Below the pieces are notes generated by a model. That model did not search any database and was not told the origin of the DNA. It saw nothing but the letters and a program-made list of their open reading frames with translations. Shown here piece by piece: positions 8,618 through 15,352 of a stretch of 33,690 nucleotides of DNA. Position 1 is the stretch's first letter, and each line of letters starts with the position of its first letter. The stretch is taken from the NCBI GenBank assembly GCA_005798555.1, contig SYJA01000013.1, positions 1 to 33,690 of the forward strand. The letters are read 5' to 3'. The DNA is from Actinomycetota bacterium (lineage in GTDB: Bacteria > Actinomycetota > Actinomycetes > S36-B12). The translations under genes were made by a program, and so were the position numbers.

Positions 8618-9987
8618 GAAATGGCTCCGGGGCAACCTGGTGGCGGAATCAGAACCTTGCAGCCGGCCGCGCGCGATTGCAGCTCGATGACTATGCGCTC
8701 GGCGTCGGCGGCGTCACCGGCGGGGATGGTCTTGCTCACTAACTCTTGGTCAAAAAGTGGCAGGGCACCCACTGGTAATCCGGTGTCGGTCGTCAGTTGT
8801 GAGAGCGGGAGCCAGGTGAGCGTGCCCGGCACCCCATTGTAGATGGCGACGGTGCCGGTCCCGGGATTTCCGTTTACGCCCACGTACCACTGCGAGGTGA
8901 GCCAATTGCGGGCAACCAACAACCCACCGGCCAAAGCGACAATGACCAAGGCGAGGGCAATAACACTGATCAATGCGACGCGACGCTGCTCACGCCGCCG
9001 CCCGGCCTTGGCTGCCTGAGCGTGTGAATCCCGGTAGGCGCGCTCTGCGGCCGGCACCACCAGCTCGGAGTCGATTAGGGCAAGGGGTGTGGTCGGCGGG
9101 CCACCGACTGCCGGTGGTGGTGCATCGGGGCGATCGGGATCAAGTTGGGCGTCGTCGGGGAAGTGCACATTTGGCAGCCGAAGGCGCACCCTTGGCTCAC
9201 CTGCCGCGCCAACCACGACAGGCAGCACCGGTTCCAGATCGTCGCTGACGCCATCTGCGAGTTCTTCGACCTCAACCACATCGGCGATTACCACCGTGAC
9301 GTTATCGGGCGCCCCACGCTCAAGTGCCAGATCAACGAGTGCGGTTACGCACCCGGTGGGATCACCCTGACCAAGCCACTCGGCGATCTCCTCGAAATTC
9401 AAGACGCCGGACAGGCCGTCCGAACACAAGAGATACCGATCACCGACCCGCACTTCACGCATGGACAAATCCGGCTCAACCGGGTTGATGCCATCCACCG
9501 CTCGCATTAGGAGTGATCGTTTGGGGTGAATGGCGGCATCGGCCGGTGAAATGCTGCCACCGTCTATCAGGGTCTGGACGTAGGTGTGATCGTGCGTGAG
9601 TTGCGCGCACTCACCTTCGCGCAACAGGTACGCGCGGGAGTCGCCAACGTGCACCAAGGCGATGCGATCACCGAGCCAGTAGATGCCGGTGACGGTGGTA
9701 CCCATGCCGGTTAGTTCTGGGTCAGCCGCTATTACCCCGCCGATTGCGATACCAACTTCATCGATGGCGTCGGCCAGGGCACTTAACACCTCGGTTGCCT
9801 CCGGCGGGTGAACCTCAAGGTCTGCGACCGTTGCGATGGCCGACGCCGAAGCCAACTCGCCGGCGGCATGACCTCCCATACCATCGGCGACGAGAAGTAT
9901 GCGCGGGCTGGCGTAGCCGGAGTCTTCATTGCCTCGTCGGATCAGGCCGACGTCAGAGCGGGCGGCATAGCGAAGATGCAGTGACAT
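8614..9987 (-). CDS. pstP: PP2C-type serine/threonine phosphatase PstP
   Basis: A 457-residue membrane phosphatase that reverses PknB-type phosphorylation. The N-terminal PP2C domain (about 1-240) carries the metal-binding motifs RRGNEDSG, VADGMGGHAAGE, LLCSDGLSG and GAPDNVTVVI. A linker rich in Asp and Pro leads to a membrane helix near 340-362, then about 95 extracellular residues. Length and layout match mycobacterial PstP (about 514), with a shorter linker. The ATG lies six bases after the fhaB stop and the end overlaps rodA. Kinase, phosphatase and FHA readers in one operon suggest a single control circuit for wall growth. Confidence 0.95.
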   Translation of the reverse strand: MSLHLRYAARSDVGLIRRGNEDSGYASPRILLVADGMGGHAAGELASASAIATVADLEVHPPEATEVLSALADAIDEVGIAIGGVIAADPELTGMGTTVTGIYWLGDRIALVHVGDSRAYLLREGECAQLTHDHTYVQTLIDGGSISPADAAIHPKRSLLMRAVDGINPVEPDLSMREVRVGDRYLLCSDGLSGVLNFEEIAEWLGQGDPTGCVTALVDLALERGAPDNVTVVIADVVEVEELADGVSDDLEPVLPVVVGAAGEPRVRLRLPNVHFPDDAQLDPDRPDAPPPAVGGPPTTPLALIDSELVVPAAERAYRDSHAQAAKAGRRREQRRVALISVIALALVIVALAGGLLVARNWLTSQWYVGVNGNPGTGTVAIYNGVPGTLTWLPLSQLTTDTGLPVGALPLFDQELVSKTIPAGDAADAERIVIELQSRAAGCKVLIPPPGCPGAIS

Positions 9988-9993
9988 GTCGCA

Positions 9994-10467
9994 CTACCTT
10001 TGCAACTGCAAGGTGGTGCGGCCCACGCGAAGTGGCGCGCCAACAGGCAGCACGGTCGGGGTAGTTATTCGAGTGCGATCAATCCACGTGCCATTTGTGG
10101 ATCCGAGGTCTTCAACGACCCAAGCCCCTTCGGATGGGTAGACCCGGGCATGTCGACTAGATGCGTAATCGTCGTCGATCACGATGGTGGAGTCGGGTGC
10201 TCGCCCGATGGTGACCTGCACGGTATTCAATGGAATCACGGTGCCAGTCAACGGGCCTTCGGTAACAACAAGTTTGGTGCCGCGCACCTTGGCCGACCTT
10301 GCGACTTTCGCGGGCTTAGGCGCTTTGGGCGGGCGCGCACGGCCGGTGGGCCGGGTCTCGGCAGGCTGGCGCAGATCCCGGCGCAGCACCAAGATTGTCA
10401 TTAGGACGAATAACCACAACAGGCCCAAAAAGGCGAGGCGGATGAGGGTGAGCGCAAGCTCGGACAC
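9994..10467 (-). CDS. fhaB: FHA-domain membrane protein FhaB (FipA-like)
   Basis: A 157-residue protein with one N-terminal membrane helix (about 8-28), a basic Pro/Ala/Lys-rich linker and a C-terminal FHA domain that binds phosphothreonine. FHA hallmarks are ITIGRAPDSTIVI, SSRHARV and DLGSTNGTWID, so the phosphopeptide-contacting Arg, Ser and Asn are all present. In mycobacteria the equivalent protein links FtsZ and FtsQ and is a kinase target. It starts with GTG, two bases after the fhaA stop, which implies translational coupling. Confidence 0.95.
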   Translation of the reverse strand: MSELALTLIRLAFLGLLWLFVLMTILVLRRDLRQPAETRPTGRARPPKAPKPAKVARSAKVRGTKLVVTEGPLTGTVIPLNTVQVTIGRAPDSTIVIDDDYASSRHARVYPSEGAWVVEDLGSTNGTWIDRTRITTPTVLPVGAPLRVGRTTLQLQR

Positions 10468-10469
10468 AA

Positions 10470-11153
10470 TCAGCCGCTCCGGAACACCAAGGTGGTTGAG
10501 CCCAAGGAAACCGAGCCGCCGTCTTCGATGGGCGCTTCGGTGATCTTGGCCCCGTTGACGAAAGTGCCGTTGGTTGAGCCGAGATCACGAACCAGGGCCG
10601 GTTGACCCAGGATGATCTCGCAGTGATTGCGCGAGCACCCCGGATCCTCAACACGGATATCGGTTTCGCTCCCACGACCCAACCGGGTGATGGCGCGCAC
10701 CAATGGGTAAGCGGTATCGCCAAGAACCAGGCGCGGTTGCTCCCCGATGGGCGCGGCACTGCCCGCCTGTTTGGCGCTGACCTCTGCGCGCGCCTCGCTG
10801 CGCACCCGAAAGATCCCGGTCTCCAGATCCTCGTCGGTGCTGATGGCCACGCGTACCGAGCCAAGCAGGGTGTACTGCTGCTCGGTGCCGTAAGCCTTGA
10901 CCAAATCGCCCAGCTCAGTTTGCAGGGCATCGCGAAATACGGCCAACCGCTGGTAGTCGTGGGCCGAAAGCTCGACATTGAAGATGTTCGGGATAACGGT
11001 GCGATCGCGGCCGGTGACTGCCGCCCGGTCGTCAATCTCACGCTGTAGGGCGGCGGCGATCTCAACCGGCTGCACCTCGGCTTTGAAGGCCCGAGCAAAA
11101 GCGCCATTAACCATGCGGTCGAGGGAGTCCTCGAACCGTTCCAGCAACCCCAC
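10470..11153 (-). CDS. fhaA: FHA-domain protein FhaA (DUF3662 plus FHA)
   Basis: A cytoplasmic protein of 227 residues. The N-terminal DUF3662 domain (about 1-110, opening LLERFEDSLDRMVNGAFARA) is joined to a C-terminal FHA domain with ITRLGRGSETDIRV, CSRNHCEI and DLGSTNGTFVNG. In mycobacteria FhaA binds phosphorylated MviN/MurJ and tunes lipid II export. The linker is far shorter than in mycobacterial FhaA (about 527 residues), so this is the compact form. GTG 11153 is preferred to GTG 11159 because AAGGAG at 11159-11164 then sits five bases away. This is the first gene of the six-gene operon, so the operon promoter should lie in 11165-11580. Confidence 0.93.
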   Translation of the reverse strand: MGLLERFEDSLDRMVNGAFARAFKAEVQPVEIAAALQREIDDRAAVTGRDRTVIPNIFNVELSAHDYQRLAVFRDALQTELGDLVKAYGTEQQYTLLGSVRVAISTDEDLETGIFRVRSEARAEVSAKQAGSAAPIGEQPRLVLGDTAYPLVRAITRLGRGSETDIRVEDPGCSRNHCEIILGQPALVRDLGSTNGTFVNGAKITEAPIEDGGSVSLGSTTLVFRSG

Positions 11154-11164
11154 TCGCACTCCTT

Positions 11165-11572
11165 GAAAGCCGGTAAATCAGTCAACCTTGATGGTAACCC
11201 GCCGCGTCGGGGGCTGGCGGGAGGCGCCCGGGGGGCCGGCCCAGTGAATCTGGACAAGTGCAGCTGGCCGCAAGCGGGGTCTACTGGGCCGGAAATCAGG
11301 TGGTCGTGACGATGATTCGCGTGTATTCATAATCGTGACAGGCGATCACCCGGGCCGGGCGCGCGCCAGCCTTTAAGTTCTGGCCACGGGTTGGTGAGAC
11401 TTTGATAACCGCACTTCAACACCGCTGGCAGTATCACGCAATTGGGCCATTCCTAAAGACTAAGCCCCTGACTGCCGGTTTTCATCCTCGAGGCTTTGGA
11501 AATCGCCGACGGATGAATCACCTAGTAAGATAAGTGGAGTGTGCCCGTTGATTCACTCGGCTTACCCATGAC
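11165..11572. other. Divergent intergenic region between fhaA and the secreted sensor-like gene
   Basis: About 400 bases without a convincing gene. It must hold the promoter of the fhaA-pknB operon (minus strand) and that of the gene at 11583 (plus strand). Visible items are a perfect GGGCCGGCCC palindrome at 11233-11242, a TAAGAT hexamer at 11526-11531 that could be a -10 for the plus-strand gene, and AGGAG at 11573-11577 as its ribosome site. No tRNA or known riboswitch pattern was recognised. Confidence 0.5.
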
Positions 11573-11582
11573 AGGAGCGTAA

Positions 11583-12311
11583 ATGCGCCTACCCCGTGCC
11601 CTCGCCCTGACAGCGATCGCAGCTACCACTGCGGTTGCCATGTCTTCCGTGCCGGCCCAGGCGGCGACGCTCTCGCCGGAAGTGGTCGCCGGTGCCTACT
11701 CCGTGATGCTCACGGCACCGCAGGCGACGACGGTGGGAATCGACAAGCATTACGCCGCTAACTTCGTGGTCGCGTCTTCGACAAAGGGCACACCGGATGC
11801 GCCTTACTTGTGTGAGTTGTCCGGCGGCACCTCGGTCAAAGGTCAAGGCGCAGGGAGCATGTTCGATTCTATTTATATAAATCTGCCTGGAAAGGACCTC
11901 GTGGAGGTTTCCCACCAGATCCACTCGTACGCAAGCGAGCAGGCGGCCAAGAAAACCTACGACGCGATCGTGAAGAAGGTCAAGAGTTGCGAGGGGCAGC
12001 AGCTAGGGGACGCCTCAGGTACTTCTGGTGAAGTCGTTGACTCCATCCCGACGGCTTTGACCAATGGCACCAAGAAGGCGAAGGACGGCGATTCGTTCCT
12101 CTGGGTCAATTCCCAGACCATTGACGCCGACGCCACCGCGAGCTTCGCCGATTACGACTACACCACCGTGCGCCACTTCGGAAGCTTCATCCAGATCATG
12201 GACCTCCAATCCGAGGGCCTCAACGCGACACCATTTACCAAGAAGCAGATCGCGAACTTGGACAAGTTGACCGATTCACTCGGCGATGCTTGGCAGGCCA
12301 AGTTCAGTTAG
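11583..12311 (+). CDS. Secreted protein resembling the PknH-type extracellular sensor domain
   Basis: A 242-residue exported protein. A Sec signal peptide ends near AQA (residue 27). The mature part carries only two cysteines, in YLCELSGG and VKSCEGQQ, which could form a disulfide. The spacing of these cysteines, the mixed alpha/beta pattern and the segment SYASEQAAKKTYDAIVKKVKSC resemble the PknH C-terminal sensor family (PF14032), which occurs both fused to kinases and alone. The assignment is by pattern only. AGGAG five bases before the ATG is a good ribosome site. It lies next to the kinase operon but is transcribed away from it. Its ligand is unknown. Confidence 0.6.
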   Translation: MRLPRALALTAIAATTAVAMSSVPAQAATLSPEVVAGAYSVMLTAPQATTVGIDKHYAANFVVASSTKGTPDAPYLCELSGGTSVKGQGAGSMFDSIYINLPGKDLVEVSHQIHSYASEQAAKKTYDAIVKKVKSCEGQQLGDASGTSGEVVDSIPTALTNGTKKAKDGDSFLWVNSQTIDADATASFADYDYTTVRHFGSFIQIMDLQSEGLNATPFTKKQIANLDKLTDSLGDAWQAKFS

Positions 12312-12381
12312 TCAATGACGCGGGCAACACTAATGCCAGTGCGAATACCAGGGCCGGCAACTGCCACTGCGGGTCAGGCAC

Positions 12382-12618
12382 CTACGGAACGAGGATGACC
12401 CGCTGCCGGCGCAGCGCCATCACCAAGGCGATGATCCAGCCGACGATCGTCCAGCCCAATAGGAGATTCACCCAAAATACTGCCCAATGCGGAACATCGC
12501 GCACCGCGGCGATCGCCCACGGCAGCATGTAGGCCGCCGTGATGACGGCGACGACGATCGCAACGATCTTGGTCGCCGTCCACGAAGGGTTCTCTGGTTC
12601 AACGCTCATTTGGCTCAT
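12382..12618 (-). CDS. Small membrane protein of the superinfection immunity protein family
   Basis: A 78-residue protein with two hydrophobic helices (about 17-36 and 46-68) joined by a short loop. The second helix carries the family core NLLLGWTIVGWIIALVMAL, close to the Imm_superinfect family (PF14373), named after phage T4 Imm, which blocks DNA injection by a second phage. Most bacterial members have no shown role and defence is only a possibility. The ATG at 12618 has CACAAT six bases upstream, one base from the TANNNT leaderless pattern; ATG 12609 is an alternative. It is convergent with the sensor-like gene and downstream of no obvious partner. Confidence 0.75.
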   Translation of the reverse strand: MSQMSVEPENPSWTATKIVAIVVAVITAAYMLPWAIAAVRDVPHWAVFWVNLLLGWTIVGWIIALVMALRRQRVILVP

Positions 12619-12630
12619 GCCGCAATTGTG
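12616..12630 (-). promoter_or_regulatory. Possible leaderless -10 of the superinfection-immunity-like gene
   Basis: On the minus strand CACAAT is followed by six bases and the ATG. It differs from TACAAT only at the first position. No Shine-Dalgarno sequence is visible. Weaker than the other leaderless candidates in this window. Confidence 0.3.
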
Positions 12631-12650
12631 ACGTGTGGGCTTCTGGCTAG

Positions 12651-14438
12651 TCAGCCGGGGCCGTAGGCGTTGTAGACCTGCTTTGCTTCTTGCAGGAGCA
12701 AAGCAGGTGTCACCTTCACCATTTTGATGGGAGTGCGGTCCTTGGTCTTGCTAACCACCCACGCCAGCGGTGGCGCCGTGGGCGTTGTTTTGCTGTAGTC
12801 AACCAAGATGATGCCGCCAGCGGGAACGTCAACACTAAGCCCGACCCAACCGGACTCCGTCGGAGTTGGGTTCTGCACCACTTGCACGTTCCACTGTAGT
12901 GTCTTTTTGGCCGTGCTTTTGAATTTCACGGTCTTGGCGTCTCGATTGTTCGCCTGGTTCAAAAAGATGCCCGCGGGTAGTGAAAGTGGATGGCCAAGCA
13001 CCGAGTAGCTATCGAGTTTCGCATCCTGCAGGTTCTCAATTCGCGGGGACGATGGCTGGGTCGAATTGAAGGCGGTGCTGGTATCGCTGACAAAGAATCG
13101 GAAGACATCATTTGACCGGAGTTGGTCCAAGGTCAGCACGTCGGAGGCCCCATTGCTCATCGCATAGATCTCCATCGGTTGCTTGGCGGCGAGGGCACCT
13201 GTTTGAACGGCTACGGCAAAGTCCACCCCGGGATCGACCACAATCAGTGGCGCACTCTGATTCTTACCGGTGCTGGGGTTCAACGGATTCAACAAGCGAT
13301 AGAGATCTGGGGCGAGGGCCGCGCCTTGCAAGTCGGTGAGACCGATGTTGATCAGGCCACTGTTGGCCATCGACCAGGAGCTAAAGGCCACCAATGTCCC
13401 CTCATCCTCGCCACGGCAGACCGGGCAGGGTTGCACGGCGAGGATGTCATCAAGTGGTATCAAAGCGATTGCTGACTTATTCGCGGTTGACCAGGTATAG
13501 GTGGGTGAGTTCGGATTCGTCGCAGAGGTGTAGACGAAGGTGTTAGCCACGGTGTCTATCGTCAATGTCAGGGCACGAAATGGGTAGTTGTTGTCGTAGA
13601 CCGCTATGTCATAAAGCCCATTGCCGCGGTCGAGAACCGCGTAAGGCGTGATGCCATGCCCACCGCCGGTGCCGTACAAAGTTAGAACGAAGGGCACCTG
13701 ACCACTAGGCAGCGTCTTGATGAGCGTTTGCACAATCTCGGTTGGTGATTGACCCTCCTTTACTTGATCAAGCATGTCCGGGTTGAGGTACTGGGTGCCG
13801 AAAAGTCGAGTGATCGTTTGGAGCGCGCGGTCACCCATCGGGTTTGCGGCGTTAATGCCGAGGCCCGAGGCCCCGACCTGGTTGGCCGGAAGCTGCCCGT
13901 TGTAGACCGCCGCGGCTGCGGCCGCGATGCCCAGGCAGTGGCCGCCGAGGCCGGCACTTTCGATTGACTTGGCGAGCAGCACGGCGCCCAAAATCAGGTC
14001 GCACTCCCCCGTCTTTGGGTCAATGGCTTTCGGATCTTTACAGACTCCGTCACCGAGGGTGCGGCGCAAGGCCAGGGCGTTCAGGGGCGCCGGCTCGCTG
14101 TACTCCCCATTTTGCATTTGGGTGAGGGTAAGTCGCTCGGGGATACCAAAGACGAGTGAGGACGAAGCCAAATCCTGCGCCGAACCCCAGTTGGGGATTG
14201 GGAAACCATGCGGGTAGGGCCTAAAACCGGAGTCGGCTATCAACGTGCCCTGTGGTTCGCCCACGCCCACGCCCCCGAACATGGTGTTGTAAATCGATTC
14301 GGCCACCACCCAGCCACCGGGCGGGTTGCCGCCGCTTGCCAGGTCTGGGGCCGGCGCCCCGGTGGCGGGAGCACTTGCCCCGGTCAGGACAAGGACGATG
14401 GCGGCAGTGGCGGTCAGCAGGCTCTTAATTATTGGCAT
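12651..14438 (-). CDS. Secreted protein with a papain-like Cys/His/Asp arrangement, function unknown
   Basis: A 595-residue exported protein with a Sec signal peptide (residues 1 to about 28). No family could be named with certainty. Within residues 150-290 the pattern resembles papain-fold cysteine peptidases: Cys168 in LGGHCLGIA at the start of an Ala-rich helix, His261 in GGGHGITPYAVLD at the start of a strand, and Asp282/Asn283-284 in IAVYDNNYP. This is the order and spacing of a Cys-His-Asp/Asn triad. Cysteines at 133, 146, 338 and 341 (CPVC) could form disulfides. The C-terminal 200 residues look beta-rich, perhaps a binding domain. The ATG has TAGTGT exactly six bases upstream and no ribosome site. 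Peptidase activity is an inference from pattern; it could also be an inactive homologue. Confidence 0.75.
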   Translation of the reverse strand: MPIIKSLLTATAAIVLVLTGASAPATGAPAPDLASGGNPPGGWVVAESIYNTMFGGVGVGEPQGTLIADSGFRPYPHGFPIPNWGSAQDLASSSLVFGIPERLTLTQMQNGEYSEPAPLNALALRRTLGDGVCKDPKAIDPKTGECDLILGAVLLAKSIESAGLGGHCLGIAAAAAAVYNGQLPANQVGASGLGINAANPMGDRALQTITRLFGTQYLNPDMLDQVKEGQSPTEIVQTLIKTLPSGQVPFVLTLYGTGGGHGITPYAVLDRGNGLYDIAVYDNNYPFRALTLTIDTVANTFVYTSATNPNSPTYTWSTANKSAIALIPLDDILAVQPCPVCRGEDEGTLVAFSSWSMANSGLINIGLTDLQGAALAPDLYRLLNPLNPSTGKNQSAPLIVVDPGVDFAVAVQTGALAAKQPMEIYAMSNGASDVLTLDQLRSNDVFRFFVSDTSTAFNSTQPSSPRIENLQDAKLDSYSVLGHPLSLPAGIFLNQANNRDAKTVKFKSTAKKTLQWNVQVVQNPTPTESGWVGLSVDVPAGGIILVDYSKTTPTAPPLAWVVSKTKDRTPIKMVKVTPALLLQEAKQVYNAYGPG

Positions 14439-14450
14439 GTTGTCACACTA
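14436..14450 (-). promoter_or_regulatory. Leaderless -10 element of the papain-like secreted protein gene
   Basis: On the minus strand TAGTGT is followed by six bases and then ATG, matching TANNNT with the transcript starting at the start codon. There is no Shine-Dalgarno sequence. Confidence 0.5.
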
Positions 14451-14491
14451 AGGCCTAGCGTGCCCCGGTGCCCGGTGTTAGCCCCGGGAGA

Positions 14492-14675
14492 TCATGACTT
14501 GAAGTCTTGGGCCAAGTTCGGGTCACCATCTGGGTCACGCAGTAAGGACGCACCAACTCGCACCCCGGTCAACTTTGCGCCTTTAGGCAAGGCTGGCGGG
14601 GATGTCCTGCCAGCGCGCCCTGTCCATGGTTTGACCTTGAAGTGCACCGGTGACGGTGACGGTGATCGGGCGCAC
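14492..14675 (-). pseudogene. Possible frameshifted remnant of a third small operon gene
   Basis: Downstream of the helix-turn-helix gene, a GTG at 14675 opens a 30-residue frame (containing ITVTVTGALQGQT and RARWQDIPASLA) that ends at 14583. A neighbouring frame then continues to 14492 with KGAKLTGVRVGASLLRDPDGD. GC-rich third codon positions support the first frame in the first half and the second frame only later. Together the two halves read like one protein of about 60 residues broken by a single-base shift near 14585. The evidence is weak and the stretch may be non-coding. Confidence 0.2.
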
Positions 14676-14689
14676 ACCGGGTTAGCTGC

Positions 14690-14923
14690 CTAGCCTTTGC
14701 CCAGCATCTTGCGAATCGTCATGCGTGGGATGGCGGTGACTTTCGCGGCCTTGTTTTCAGTCAGGAAGCCACCGTGCACTGCTTCGGCAACCACAGCGGC
14801 CAGCACATCGCGGGCCGCCCGCTCGCGTTTCTTGGCGGCGCGCCAATCCTTGGTGGCTTTCGCGAGGGCCTGGCTGGCTGCGGCTTTGCTGGTTATTTCA
14901 ACTCTGGCCTGGACTTTGCCCAC
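14690..14923 (-). CDS. Small protein with C-terminal helix-turn-helix
   Basis: A 77-residue basic protein of unknown function. Residues 1-50 are a charged, alanine-rich helix (KDWRAAKKRERAARDVLAAVV), probably a coiled coil. Residues 52-75 (GFLTENKAAKVTAIPRMTIRKM) fit a helix-turn-helix in which the second helix would read DNA. The GTG start is three bases after the stop of the upstream gene and has no ribosome site of its own, so it should be translated by coupling. It could be the autoregulator of this two-gene operon. Similar small proteins occur in mobile elements, but no mobile-element gene is visible here. Confidence 0.65.
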   Translation of the reverse strand: MGKVQARVEITSKAAASQALAKATKDWRAAKKRERAARDVLAAVVAEAVHGGFLTENKAAKVTAIPRMTIRKMLGKG

Positions 14924-14926
14924 GGC

Positions 14927-15169
14927 CTACGCCGGTAGCTGGTCGGCCAACGGCGCGAGCTGCACGTGCAGTTCACGCCATTCCAGGGCCTCATCGATAT
15001 ATGGAGTGTCAAAATGCACTCCGCAGGAGCAGTCAAGGGTGAACCGGCAAAGGCCATAGTTGAAATCGGACTCGACAGTGTGGGCCCGGTTGGGCCAAAG
15101 ATCTAATAGCGGGGTAGCGCCCGCGCGGGGCTTTGTTCCGGCGCCACGTGCGAAGAATGGGAAGTTCAC
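14927..15169 (-). CDS. Small uncharacterised protein with a cysteine pair
   Basis: An 80-residue protein not recognised as any family. It has a central LCRFTLDCSCGVHFDTP segment with three cysteines and a histidine, which could bind a metal. An acidic, Trp-containing helix (IDEALEWRELHVQL) follows. The GTG start is supported by AAGGAG about seven bases upstream, a strong promoter at 15236-15265 and a co-transcribed neighbour. These features make it a real gene despite its size. Confidence 0.65.
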   Translation of the reverse strand: MNFPFFARGAGTKPRAGATPLLDLWPNRAHTVESDFNYGLCRFTLDCSCGVHFDTPYIDEALEWRELHVQLAPLADQLPA

Positions 15170-15235
15170 GGTGACTCCTTTCTTTCGGTTACTGAATCAA
15201 TCGGCCAGTCGCGTTAAATAACAGTCACTAAAAAG

Positions 15236-15265
15236 AGTATAGGCATAGACAATCAAATCTGTCCA
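15236..15265 (-). promoter_or_regulatory. Sigma-70-type promoter of the small two-gene operon
   Basis: On the minus strand TGGACA (five of six to TTGACA; 15260-15265) is separated by 18 bases from TATACT (15236-15241). This is the best vegetative promoter in the window. The leader to the GTG at 15169 is about 60 bases and AT-rich compared with its surroundings. Confidence 0.65.
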
Positions 15266-15275
15266 GTACTAGACA
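15260..15275. promoter_or_regulatory. Palindromic operator candidate over the -35 box
   Basis: TGTCCAGTACTAGACA is a 16-base palindrome with one mismatched pair; the core AGTACT and the outer TGTC/GACA arms match fully. It covers the -35 element of the small operon, a position where a bound protein would block transcription. The helix-turn-helix product of the operon is the obvious candidate, but this is inferred. Confidence 0.5.
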
Positions 15276-15307
15276 TTTTCGGTGAGCCCGACCCGCGGCC
15301 AAATTCC

Positions 15308-15335
15308 GGAAAACCTCCCTAACGGCCGGTTTTCC
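15308..15335 (+). repeat. Inverted repeat just upstream of the sugar transporter gene
   Basis: GGAAAACC (15308-15315) and GGTTTTCC (15328-15335) form a perfect eight-base inverted repeat with a 12-base spacer. It ends two bases before the proposed -10 (15338-15343), so as DNA it would lie where a repressor or activator of the transporter could bind. Confidence 0.45.
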
Positions 15336-15337
15336 CC

Positions 15338-15352
15338 TAGCGTCGGGCCATG
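15338..15352 (+). promoter_or_regulatory. Leaderless -10 element of the sugar transporter gene
   Basis: TAGCGT is followed by six bases and the ATG at 15350. No Shine-Dalgarno sequence is present. This fits the TANNNT leaderless layout. Confidence 0.45.

Noticed and set aside
10316-11257. A 313-residue minus-strand frame over fhaA and fhaB
   Set aside because: It overlaps two clear FHA-domain genes in another frame, is rich in Pro, Ser and Arg as typical shadow frames are in GC-rich DNA, and has no recognisable motif.
11165-11572. A tRNA or riboswitch in the fhaA upstream region
   Set aside because: Some relatives have a tRNA near this locus, but no acceptor stem, T-loop or known riboswitch core was found by eye.
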